From: Argyresthia goedartella
Lineage: Eukaryota > Arthropoda > Insecta > Lepidoptera > Argyresthiidae
Assembly (NCBI GenBank): GCA_949825045.1
Contig: OX463814.1
Span: forward strand, 38,024,383-38,088,382
Direction of reading: 5' to 3'
Length of the DNA: 64,000 nucleotides
Shown piece by piece: positions 34,574 to 44,700 of this stretch. Within the stretch, counting starts at the first letter, position 1; the number at the start of each line of letters is the position of its first letter. The notes below the pieces were generated by a model that saw only the letters and a list, made by a program, of their open reading frames with translations, ran no database searches and was not told where the DNA came from. The translations under genes were made by a program, and so were the position numbers.

Positions 34574-35357
34574 TGGGGTGAGACAGGGTGGCTTGACGTC
34601 TCCTAAACTCTTCAACTTGTACATGAATCAGCTGATCGAGGAGCTCAGCAGCACTAGGGTGGGCTGTCATATAGACGGGAAATGTATTAATTATATAAGT
34701 TATGCTGACGACATGGTGCTGCTGAGTCCCTCGATCGGGGCATTGCGTAAGCTGTTGCTTATTTGTGAATCGTATGCTGACGCTCATGGGCTCAGACACA
34801 ATGTGAAGAAAAGTGAATTTATGTTATTCAAGTCGGGCACAAAAACATACTTGAATGTACCGCCAGTCACATTATATGGTACTCCCTTGAATAAAGTAGA
34901 TAAGTTTAAATATCTGGGCCACTGGGTCTCTGAGGATCTTAAAGATAACCTCGATATGGAGAGGGAACGCAGAGCGCTGGCTGTTCGTTGCAACATGTTG
35001 GCCCGCAGGTTTGCACATTGCAGTGAAGAAGCTAAGCGGACGCTCTTCGGAGCATACTGCCAGTCCTTCTATACCTGCAGCCTGTGGGTCAACTACACGC
35101 AGAGGATATACAGCGCTCTGCGGGTCCAATACAACAACACGTACAGGGTGTTGATGGGGCTGCCGCGGCACTGTAGCGCCTCAGGCATGTTTGCGGAGGC
35201 AAGGATTGACGGACTCCACGCAATAATTAGAAAACGCTGCGCCTCGTTAAAGGCCCGCATCTGTGGTAGTCCCAACTCCATTCTGTGCACGTTTGCGGAC
35301 AGATGGGATTCACCGCTGCTGGGGCACTGGGAACGTCTGCACACCTGTCTGTCCTAG
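34574..35357 (+). pseudogene. LINE reverse transcriptase C-terminal half
   Basis: About 261 codons. RQGG...SPKLFNLYMNQLIEEL is RT motif B and YISYADDMVLL is the catalytic YADD box (motif C). Then come KKSEFMLFK and KFKYLGHWVSEDLKDN, the thumb-proximal motifs of CR1/RTE-group LINEs, and a Cys/Arg-rich tail with no obvious zinc finger. It ends at TAG 35355-35357. The upstream RT fingers and endonuclease are absent through 5' truncation; no internal stop is seen, suggesting a fairly recent insertion. Confidence 0.8.
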
Positions 35358-35555
35358 CAGTGTGGAATCCCATTCCTTATTCTTAATTTTTCATTAATTC
35401 TAATTTGAATCTAATCTAATTTGAATCTAATCTAATTTAATTTAATTTATTAATTTATTAAATTTATTAATTTGTGTATATGACTTGTCTTTAATTTAAT
35501 TGTAATTTTAATTTTGTAATAAAAAAATTGAATTTAATTGAATTTAATTTCAGCT
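34574..35555 (+). mobile_element. 5'-truncated LINE of a second family
   Basis: Begins abruptly inside the reverse transcriptase (GVRQGGLTSPKLFNLYMNQL) and ends in an AT-rich 3' UTR with reiterated TTGAATTTAATT at 35525-35550. The protein is not LINE-A (YADD and different flanks). The right end abuts the foldback transposon. Confidence 0.8.
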
Positions 35556-35561
35556 GACATA

Positions 35562-36584
35562 CAGATGTCTCATTTAAATCGGTCAGTATGGGAAAGTCTG
35601 AAACTATAAGACATACGAAGATCTGCTCTTAGGAACCTTGTCATCGATTTTAATAAGAAGAAAAACTGCATTCATATTTTTGAAAAAAAAAACTTTCACT
35701 CAGCTAGGGAATCGAACGCGGTTGTTTTGAAAAAAAAAAACTTAGACTATTTCTATTAAGATATCGATTGTGAAGATTATACGCAGTAAATGGCTCTATG
35801 AAACATGATATCTAAAATGAATATAATGCATTGTTTTCACATACTTTAATTTATTTTATTAGGTGTTCGAAGTGACCACCGTTACAATATTCAACAAGTT
35901 CAGGCATGTAAAATTGTCTCTATGGTTATTTATACCTCTTTGCTGGTGTCGCAACTTATTACATACACCGCTTTACATATCACATGGCATTGGCATTGCA
36001 TTAAACCATTCCGGAAGTTTAGTTATTTGCGATAATATTATCTATTGATGACTGCAATTGCTTACTTCTATTAATCAAACACTAACAATCAATTGAAAAG
36101 CCCAATTAAAATAAGTACGTAGAAACAGAGACGTGATAAACCTCATTTGAAAATGGAACGTCTTGGTGTGACTGGCTGAATAGCAATAAAAAAAGTAAAA
36201 AGATATTAGAGTGTCAACGTTTTAGCGGGAACTTAAAATGTTGCTTAGGTATTTTTGTGTGTATCGCTGTGGTTGGGAGAATGCGTTTTACAAACACAGA
36301 ACAGCTGGAATTATTGGAAGCTTAATTTAAAAATAACAGAAATTGCTCCCGTGCACTACATTGGTACCATATTAAATATCCGACACGTATTTTACCTACT
36401 CGTAAGATATTCATTAAAATTGTTGACAATTTAAAGACCCATGGAAATTTTAAAAAGCCAAAAAAAAATTAAACAAAGAAAATGTGATGAAAATATAGAA
36501 ATTAACATTTTAACCTATTTTGAAGAAACACCAGATATCTCAATCCGTGATGCAAGTCGTGATATTCCTGAAATTTCAAGTCCG
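35562..36584 (+). repeat. Left inverted arm of foldback element
   Basis: Near-identical, in inverse, to 37230-38240. It includes a tRNA B-box-like string (inverse GTTCGATTCCC, near 35710), the untranslated leader, and the transposase start at 36441. Confidence 0.92.
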
Positions 36585-37299
36585 ACTATTCATAGAACCC
36601 TTAAGAAATACAAATACAAATGCTACAAGAATGGATATAGGGTGCAGGCCTTACATGCAGGGGATGATATTAGACGACTTGAATTTTGCAATTGGATAAA
36701 AGAAGTAATGGGTTTATACAGACACTTTTTAAAGTACGTAATATTTTCTGATGAAACGCAATTTTCCAACAACGGAATGTAAAATCGTAAAAATCATCAC
36801 TATTGGAGTCGAGAAAATCCCTTAACAATGCACGAAGGGCGCCGTCAAGTTAGATTCTCATTTAACTGCTGGGTCTACCTGCGGCCTACTTCATAATAAG
36901 GTACTCAAGTTTAAAATTTATAATGGAGATTTGGATAGATTCAAATACCTTGCAATCTTAGAAGATCTTTTAGAGGCCCTAGGAGAAATGTCGGTAGAAG
37001 AAAGACAACAACTTTATTTTCAACAGGACGGAGCACCGGCTCACAATAGTCACATAGCTAGAGACTTTTTAAATGAGAACTTTTCCCAAAAATGGAACGG
37101 CACGAACGGCCCTATCAAATGGCCCGCAAGGTCACGCGATTTAACGCCTCTTGACCATTTCTTGTGGGGTTACATTAAGGATGAAGTGTACAAAACAATC
37201 CATGACACCGTTGAAGACCTAAAAGCAGCCGGACGTGAAATTTCAGGAATATCACGACTTGCATCACGGATTGAGATATCTGGTGTTTCTTCAAAATAG
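36441..37299 (+). pseudogene. Tc1/mariner-superfamily transposase, broken and with replaced C-terminus
   Basis: Starts MEILKSQKKIKQRKCDENIE. Helix-turn-helix-like repeats follow (SIRDASRDIPEISSPTIHRT). FSDETQF near 36755 gives the first catalytic Asp. A TAA at 36780-36782 ends the first frame, and sequence to 36900 decays by a further stop and frame change. The second frame (36931-37299) has FQQDGAPAHNS (second Asp) and WPARSRDLTPLDHFLWG (third Asp, 36 residues after the second). From about residue 103 of that frame (AGREISGISRL...) the protein runs into the right inverted arm, so its natural C-terminus is lost. Confidence 0.85.
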
Positions 37300-38240
37300 G
37301 TTAAAATGTTAATTTCCATATTTTCATCACATTTTCTTGTTTTTTTTTTTTGGCTTTTTAAAACTTCCATGGGTCTTTAAATTGTCAACAATTTTAATAA
37401 ATATCTTAAGAGTAGGTAAAATACGTGTCGGATATTTAATATGGTACCAATGTAGTGCACGGGAGCAATTTCTGTCATTTTTAAATTAAGCTTCCAGTAA
37501 TTCCAGCTGCTCAGTGTTTGTAAAACGCATTTTCCCAACCACAGCGATACACACAAAAATACCTAAGCAAAATTTTAAGTTCCCGCCAAAACGTTGACAC
37601 TCCAATGTATTTTTACTTTTTTATTGCTATTCAGCCAGTCACACCAAGACGTTCCATTTTCAAATGAGGTTTATCACGTCTCTGTTTCTACGTAGTTATT
37701 TTAATTGGGCTTTTCAATTGATTGTTAGTGTTTGATTAATAGAAGTAAGCAATTGCAGTCATCAATAGATAATATTATCGCAAATAACAAAACTTCCGGA
37801 ATGGTTTAAGCAATGCCAATGCCATATGATATGTAAAGCGGTGTATGTAACAAGTTGCGACACCAGCAAAGAGGTATAAACAACCATAGAGACAATTTTA
37901 CATGCATGAACTTGTTGAATATTGTAACGGTGGTCACTTCGAACAACTAATAAAATAAATTAGAGTATGTGAAAACAATGCATTTTATTCATTTTAGATA
38001 TCATGTTTCATAGAGCCATTTACTGTTTAAGACCTACACAATCGATATCTAAATAGCAATAGTCTAAGTTTTTTTTCAAAACAACCGGGTTCGATTCCCG
38101 AGCTGAGCGCAGGTTTTTTTTCAAAAGTATGAATGCAGTTTTTCTTCTTAAAATCGATGACATGGTTCCTAAGAACAGATCTTCGTATGTCTTATAGTTT
38201 AAGACTTTCCCATACTGAAGGATTTAAATGGGACAGCCTG
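37230..38240 (-). repeat. Right inverted arm of foldback element
   Basis: Inverse copy of the left arm. On the minus strand it reads MEVLKSQKKKTRKCDENMEI from about 37370, i.e. the same transposase start, followed by the same residues up to DIPEIS, and then diverges at the junction near 37230. Confidence 0.92.
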
Positions 38241-38242
38241 TA

Positions 38243-39280
38243 TATCGAAGGGGAAACATAACCATACCGCGATGCAGGATACACCCATCGCCATCGATTA
38301 GATTGGTAAACATTATACTTATTAAACTATCCAGAACATTAGACAAGTGCATTGGTAAATATAAAAATTAGAGCTGAAATTCCGGATTGTTTTAATATTT
38401 TCTGGTTTCGTAGTTTCGTACTACTCTTTTTTTTAGTTCCAGGCTTGTAGGTTTGCTAGAAGTACTTAGGAATGTTGATGTTCGATGATGAGTCATTCAA
38501 TGACAACATGACGGAACTTTGAACGGTTGTCGTTACCAATTGACTGGTTTTAAATAACCTGAATTTTAGGAATTTTCATACTTAAATTGTAGCCTATTAG
38601 TCACGGAAAATTCAGGTGTCTAGCTTTATCAACAACATAGTTACAGGGGGGTTCGAAAATACCCCGAAATGCCTTCCCCTCCAATGCTCCCTTTCGGGTT
38701 TTTTTCGCAACATCTTGTGTAGAATGAAGTCGATCAATAACGCTACAGCAAACTTCTCCCCTTTACCTCCCTATTTGCCCCCAAATTGCGATCGACCTAA
38801 ATTTTAAATTAAAACAAGGAACTTTCGACAAAATCGGTTGAAAAATGCGACTGTAGGCGTGAACAGACAAAAGCATTTTCGGCCAATCTCGAAAATGGCT
38901 GCTTTGCTTGCTTCGCTCACTCGGTCAATAATTTTTAATGCCCTAAGAATAGGGGACGTTGTAGAAAGTTGTCATTGGGGAAAATAAAATTTCGATTTGG
39001 GGAAAAAAATGAAATGAAACGTCACGTTTTGGTTTACGACGTAGCGGTTCGAGACTCTTAAAAACGTGTTTATATTATTACGTAACGTATTTATTTCCGC
39101 TTATTGACAGAACTGATTAACTATGTTTAAAATTAAATTGTGAATAAATAACATATTCAGAAGGAGGAAAAAATTATAGCTATAATATTATAAAATGATT
39201 ATATTCTTATTAATTAAAAGCAGTTTTGTTTGAAATGCTCTGTCATCTAAGAAACAAGAGCCAATTTTTTCACAAATCAA
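38243..39280. other. Non-coding, no gene seen
   Basis: Mostly AT-rich. The block 38640-38945 is less AT-rich and contains GGGGGTTCGAAAATACCCCG and a TTGCTTGCTTCGCTCACTCG string that looks like dispersed-repeat sequence. No boundary is defined. Confidence 0.4.
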
Positions 39281-39692
39281 ATCAAATCAAATCAAATCAA
39301 AAATCATTTATTTCCATAGGATGTTGTTACATCACTTAGATCCGTCATTACATTTTTTTGGGTGAGTTCACTAACACAATGGCGGAATCTGTGGAGAAGA
39401 GCTCACCGAAGAAACTCCACAGTCGTCGCATCTTTTGCGTTTCCTTTTTTAAATAAAATATTGTGAAATTACAAAATGAATGCTAATTATATATCGAAAC
39501 AGCCTGTTACTCAAACAATCTATTCCCATGGACATCTGTCCTCTAAGTAATCAGATATCCTATAGTAACCTTTTTTATACAATTTCTGTTTTATTATTAT
39601 TTTAAACTTGTCTAAAGGTAAGTTTTTAATATCAGTAGGGACCTTATTGTAATAGCATATACAATTGCCTTTAAAAGAAGATCTCTTCTCTT
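39281..39692 (-). mobile_element. Antisense LINE 3' end (third family)
   Basis: The + strand starts with reiterated AATCA (39281-39303), the inverse of a (TTTGA)n tail. On the minus strand, 39690-39530 encodes ...GNCICYYNKVPTDIKNLPLD and ...GYYRISDYLEDRCPWE before a stop, the C-terminus of a Jockey/CR1-group LINE protein related to but distinct from LINE-A (compare ...GYYNVQDYLNDRTVWG). Between them is a 3' UTR with paired GGAGAAGAGC/CTCCACAG-type strings. Confidence 0.7.
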
Positions 39693-39700
39693 TAGATCAT

Positions 39701-40094
39701 GGGTCGGTAACCGGCGGCCAACTCGGTGCGGCCCGCAAGGCTGTTTAAAATCGGAGCGATTCGTTTGTGTCACCCTTTGATTTCGCCGCCTTGTAATTTC
39801 AAAGAACGCCGACACTCGGTCAAAGAAGCCGCCGACACGGCTTGGGCGAACGCACTATATCAAGACTGTGATGTTATGTATTGTTTCTCTCTATTTAGTT
39901 CTAAATGGCAAATTCAATTTCTACGCTCTCCTTCTCCCACAATGGTCCAATGGAGAGAGGAGGCAAAAATTGACCTTTGCTAAGTATATGTAAATATTTA
40001 TAGTAATAAAGTACTTTGACTTTGACATTTGCGCTTATCCGCCGCACGTGGCCGTCGGCCGTGGCTCCTTTGAGACAATAGTTGATCTAAAGGC
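39701..40094. repeat. Non-autonomous element with 8-bp target duplication, hosting a LINE-A end
   Basis: TAGATCAT flanks the interval on both sides (39693-39700 and 40095-40102), an 8-bp duplication as made by hAT-type elements. The sequence opens GGGTCGGTAACCGGCGGCC and is GC-rich. Inside it, 39911-40027 is the LINE-A 3' end in + orientation (CTCCCACAATGGTCCAATGG ... TAATAAAGTACTTTGACTTT). Confidence 0.55.
39911..40027 (+). mobile_element. LINE-A 3' end only
   Basis: Matches LINE-A 34040-34145, including the terminal AATAAAGTACTTTGACTTTG. An extreme 5' truncation. Confidence 0.85.
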
Positions 40095-40102
40095 TAGATC
40101 AT

Positions 40103-41094
40103 GCAGCCAATTCTTATTTATTTCTTCGGCTTTTCTTTCTTTTTTTGTGTACGGTGTAGCAAGCGTATTTTTTTAAAAATTACGAATTATTTAGAACTTT
40201 TTTCATCCTGCTTCAGACACTCCGTCCTTTCAGTTATCAGCTGCGACGTAGTATGGGACAGTCAAGTTCACCCATGCGGAAGTAAGTCATTAAGGTCGAT
40301 TGAAAGAGATAAAATGTAGAGGAAAATACGCGGAAAAAGTAAGGTCATGTAACATCCTTTCTGCACAATGTATACAATCAAATATGTTTGTTTACTTAGT
40401 AATAAGGTTGTTACGTGTACCGGAAATGTATGTTATGAAGTATTCGTAGATAAATAATGATATAGAAGAATGCCCTGTTATTATTATTTCCTTGAGCGTC
40501 CGTATTCTATTGGATACACCGCTCGCCTGCCCTGCCACACAGGAGGTTCAGGTTTGATTCCCGGTGCTGACCATGTACCAATGAGATAAGTTAATTGTAT
40601 TCTGATGCTGGGTATTTTCAAATGCCCATCTTTTAAGCGCTATTCCTTTCAAAGGAGACACTTCCCAAATCCCGAAAAAATATATTTTATGCAGACATTC
40701 CTTTCCTTCACTCATGGTGTTTGGAAACATTATATATCAATGGGATCCCATTGATATATATTGCTTTCAAATATGTATATAGTTCTAACTATACGGAAAA
40801 AAACACCATAAACTTGCTAAAACTTGTTAAAACTTGCTATGTCTTGAGATCTAAAAGGAATAATGATATGGTTCTCACATCAAAAAAATATGTTTTTGTC
40901 ATTAAAACATAATCAGTAATTAAATATCTTCTTTTGCTTTTTATCATCTTATATATATTTTTATTGCACAGTCTAGTTACTTGCATAAAAGTGTTTATAA
41001 ATTTTTTATATAAACCATTCAAATTTAATAGATATTAAGAAAAAAAACTTGTGGAATTGCTTATGACGTTTGATTCTGAGCACACTAAAACTTT
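40103..41094. other. Non-coding with a weak SINE-like trace
   Basis: AT-rich. At 40500-40575, ACCGCTCGCCTGCCCTGCC then GGTTCAGGTTTGATTCCCGG resembles the 3' half of a tRNA-derived SINE promoter (B box at about 40547). No element ends are visible. Confidence 0.35.
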
Positions 41095-41637
41095 GGTAGA
41101 TATTTACATATAGGTACTTAGCAATCGTCATTTTTTGCCACTTCTCTATATAGGGCCACTGTGGGAGAGAAGGGCGTAGAAACTCCCACAGATTGATTTT
41201 TAGATATCTTTTAAAAATTGTTTGTGCTTTATTAATACAAATTTTATATTTTAATTATATCATAATTAATAAGTAGGATTAAATAATTACTCAGTTATTA
41301 ACAGCAAGGTCTGTGTTGAGCCAGATTAACCCCATACAGTCCCGTCATTTAAGTAATCTTGAACATTTTAATATCCCTTTTTCGACAAAATCGCTTTAAC
41401 ATGGTTTTTAAATTGCTCAAATGGCAATTTCAAGATCTCCAGAGGTATCTTGTTGTAGTAGAGAATGCAAAGAAAGAAAGCCTTTCGACCCTTGAAAGAA
41501 TTGCTAACCTTCGCGAGTCTAAACCGGGGCGCAAGTAGTCTATGATTATTTCTTAGGTTAACATTACAGATATCGCTAAGTTTGGAAAATGTTGTAAGGT
41601 TCCTGCGTACATACATTATGTTTTAGAAAATAAATAC
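41095..41637 (-). mobile_element. LINE-A 3' fragment, antisense
   Basis: Inverse of LINE-A 33610-34120: the minus strand encodes YVRRNLTTFSKLSDICNVNL and ends ...ILSKKGY, then the 3' UTR with the CCCACAGTGGCCCTATATAG string. It lies just downstream of the receptor gene's poly(A) signal, beyond its predicted 3' end. Confidence 0.85.
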
Positions 41638-41745
41638 TGGCAGTACTACTTAATGTATCAAACCAATAAACCTATACTGTTTTATGCTTTGTTGCCTACT
41701 GTTTAAGTATTGTGTTAACATAGCCTTACTTAGTATAAAATAACT

Positions 41746-41751
41746 TTTATT
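41746..41751 (-). terminator. Polyadenylation signal of the receptor gene
   Basis: AATAAA on the minus strand, 25 bp downstream of the TAA at 41776-41778. The immediate 3' flank is T-rich on the minus strand. Confidence 0.6.
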
Positions 41752-44700
41752 TAAAAAAAATACACAAAGTTTATGTTAGTTCGTTTCCAATTCGCACTTT
41801 GTCACTGTAGGAGAATTGGAGTCTCCTGGCACAGGTACCTTATACTTAAAAGAAGACTGTCATTTTTAACAGAAACGAAAACAAACATTGTCTTATTTTA
41901 TATTCAATTATATCTCATAAATTCGAGCACATGTTTCTAAAAATATAAGGATGTCTGCCATCCCACTCCCAGTTATTTCAATTCTACAAAAAAGCCTTCG
42001 AAGCTTTTATCAAATTGATGTAACCTAATCAGACTACTATCATTTTCCCACCTTCTCCACAGTAACCGGTAGATTTTAGTTATCGAATACGATTATTAGC
42101 CCCATCTGTTTGGGTCAGCGTTGAGACAAATCACATTAGATTAGCAAAAGGTTTGTGGCAATAAAGGGGGCAATAAGATGGTTCAGCTATGGACTTTCCC
42201 ATGATAAAGTAATCAATTAGAAAGACGAGCTTGATAAAAAAAGTAACGACATGAATTATCAACCCCATAACGCTGGGGATCGCTCTTGCGTATTTTGAAT
42301 TTGAGCTTCACTGATGGCGGCTCTTTACTTGAGCAGCAGTTTTTAAATTTGGTAGAGTGTGTTGAACCTGGTATTGTATCGTAAAGTGAAAGAGCAGAAA
42401 GTTACAGTACAGATATAAAAAGGTTTATTGGCACCTGAATGAGGCCAATATCTCTCTCTCGCCCATGTATGCATCTCTATAGTTCCGGGGATCGAACCCG
42501 GGGCCTCTCGGATGGTAAGCACAAAGCAGCGTCACAAAGGCCATCAATTACCTACGCTACTCGTAAATACCTAGCGTAAACTAGTAAGTATAGTCTTACC
42601 TTCGTGGCCAGGCTCTAATTTGAAGTAGCTATCATGGTAAAATGAAGTGTATTGTATAGTAACCTGAAATGGTTAATGTCAAGTGAAATCAGTGTGAGTA
42701 ATGTGTGCGTGGTTGTGACATTGCGGTATCCGTGGAGGGAGGTATTCTTAATTGTAATAACTGTATGAATCACCTGCGTAGTCGCGATGTACTGAAGTAT
42801 GATTGAGTGATTGATTGCCGTTGATTTATTTTTCCGCTTGGCAAAGGAACGAGAGGGACAATTGGAACTGACTGACTCCAGGCAGGTATCAATATAGACA
42901 GCGCGTGCTTATCACACCTGCGTTTTGTTGAAGATCTGATCCTCCTAGTTGAAGAATTCGAAGATCTCCAAAGCATACTTGAACAACTGCATGAAGCATC
43001 CCTGAAGGTTGGTCTTAGGATGAATAGGTCCAAGACAAAGATCATGTGAAGCGATCCGGAGCACGTAACTAACGTAATCGTAGCTAACTACACTATAGAG
43101 GCAGTAGATCAGTTTACATATCTTGGGATACAAATTTTGCTTTAGCCAAAGTTCTCAGGCGAAAAAGATCACTAGACGGATCCAGCTAGGATGGGCTGCC
43201 TTCGGAAAACTAGAAGACGTCCTAAAATCACAAATCCCGCAATACTGGGCAAGGTATTCAACCAATATGTCCTGCCAATCCTCACTTATGGTACCGACAA
43301 ATGAACGCTCACAAAAGCAATAAGCAAAAAAATTGAGTCGCACAAAGGGCTCGCTAGGCATCAGCCTCGTTGACCGCGTGCTTAACGTTTAAATCCGCAG
43401 ACTAACTAAAGTTACAGACGTGGGTACGCCCATCACGGGGCTAAAGTGGCAATGGGCGGGACACTTGGTTAGAAAAGAGGACGGAAGGTGGACCAAGGCA
43501 GCCACAGAGCGGCGGCCGCAAACAGGACAGAAAGCAGCGGGCAGACCACCGACCGGCCCAATGGTCAGATGACATTGCTAAGGTAGCTGGAAAGCAGTGG
43601 ACTAGACTGGCGGGTAACCGCAGCGAATGGAGAGGCCTATGCCCATCAGTGGGATGTTAAGGATAATGGTGATGATGATGATGATGATGATGATGAGTTA
43701 CCTGCGTGGTCGCGCGCGGCGCGGCGGTCATGACGGCCGGGTGTGAGGAGGCGGTGGGCGTGGCTACGTGCCCGGCGCAGGAGCCGCTGCTAAACACATT
43801 CCTCCCCTTCCAGGCCCTCCATCTCTGCAGACAAAGGATTACAAATCAGAAGGTAACATAATTGCGAGTCAAGGGGAGAGACACGGCCAGTGGGCAGACC
43901 ACCTACCCGATGGTCCTACGATATGATCAAGTCGACGGAGTGTCACTGGATGCGATTGGCACCCGACCGTGAGTACTGGCGCTGTACAGAAGAGACTGTA
44001 GAGAACGGGCCTATGCCAAGCAGTATATAGTTGTAGTAGGGTGTAGTTTTAGCAAATGCATTCCCATTATTTTGTTTGAAGGATATAGCAAAAGGGTTAA
44101 ACAAGTAGTAGGTCTGCTTAACTTGGTGTCAAAAAGATTGTAACTTGTGCGTTTCATTATATCTTTAAAAAGAAGGCAACATCTAAAAAAATACTGATTC
44201 AACTTATGTGCAGTTATTCATGTCAATATGACAATAATGTTTGTCTTGACTTAAATATATAATTTCGGACTTTAAGCAGTCAAAAGATAGCCTCTATCTA
44301 AGTTGGGAATATGAAATAAGTCTCCCCTATTACGTGATTCTCCTTTGTGAATTTACATTTTTTTCATAATTGGTTAGATTTAACATTTGTGATGTTCTAG
44401 AGTGTAAAGATTAGTTATATGAAAACAGACTTTGTTGTACAGAGCTCCGCTCCAAAAAATATATTTGAATTTAGTAAATCCATATATTCTGTCTTTGTGC
44501 CGAACATGCTGATATATATGTAAGTCGAAAGGTAAAGACGAGAGTTTGTTCAGAAAAAGTATAAAAAGCTGTCTCACCGTTGCCTCTTCTGCAGCCACGT
44601 TAGATGCAAATTGTCGGATATCGGAAGGTCGGAAAATTGCTACCTTTAGCATAGCTCTGAAGTAGGTCTCTGCAGCTTATTCCCAGCTTTTAATACAGTA

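Larger units (their letters stand above)
35562..38240. mobile_element. Tc1/mariner-type foldback element with ~1-kb inverted repeats
   Basis: Ends CAGATGTCTCATTTAAATC (left) and, inverted, CAGGCTGTCCCATTTAAATC (right) lie between TA dinucleotides (35560-35561, 38241-38242), the target signature of Tc1/mariner/IS630. The two arms, 35562-36584 and 37230-38240, are near-identical inverted copies of about 1,020 and 1,010 bp. Only 645 bp of unique DNA separates them. The arms include the first 48 or so codons of the transposase gene, so the right arm carries an antisense copy of the gene start. Confidence 0.92.

Noticed and set aside
43806..43860. Plus-strand segment CTTCCAG|GCCCTCC...CAGAAG|GTAACA that looks like a 39-bp exon.
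   Set aside because: The minus strand of the same region carries an exon in phase with the receptor gene; the plus-strand reading has no partner exons.
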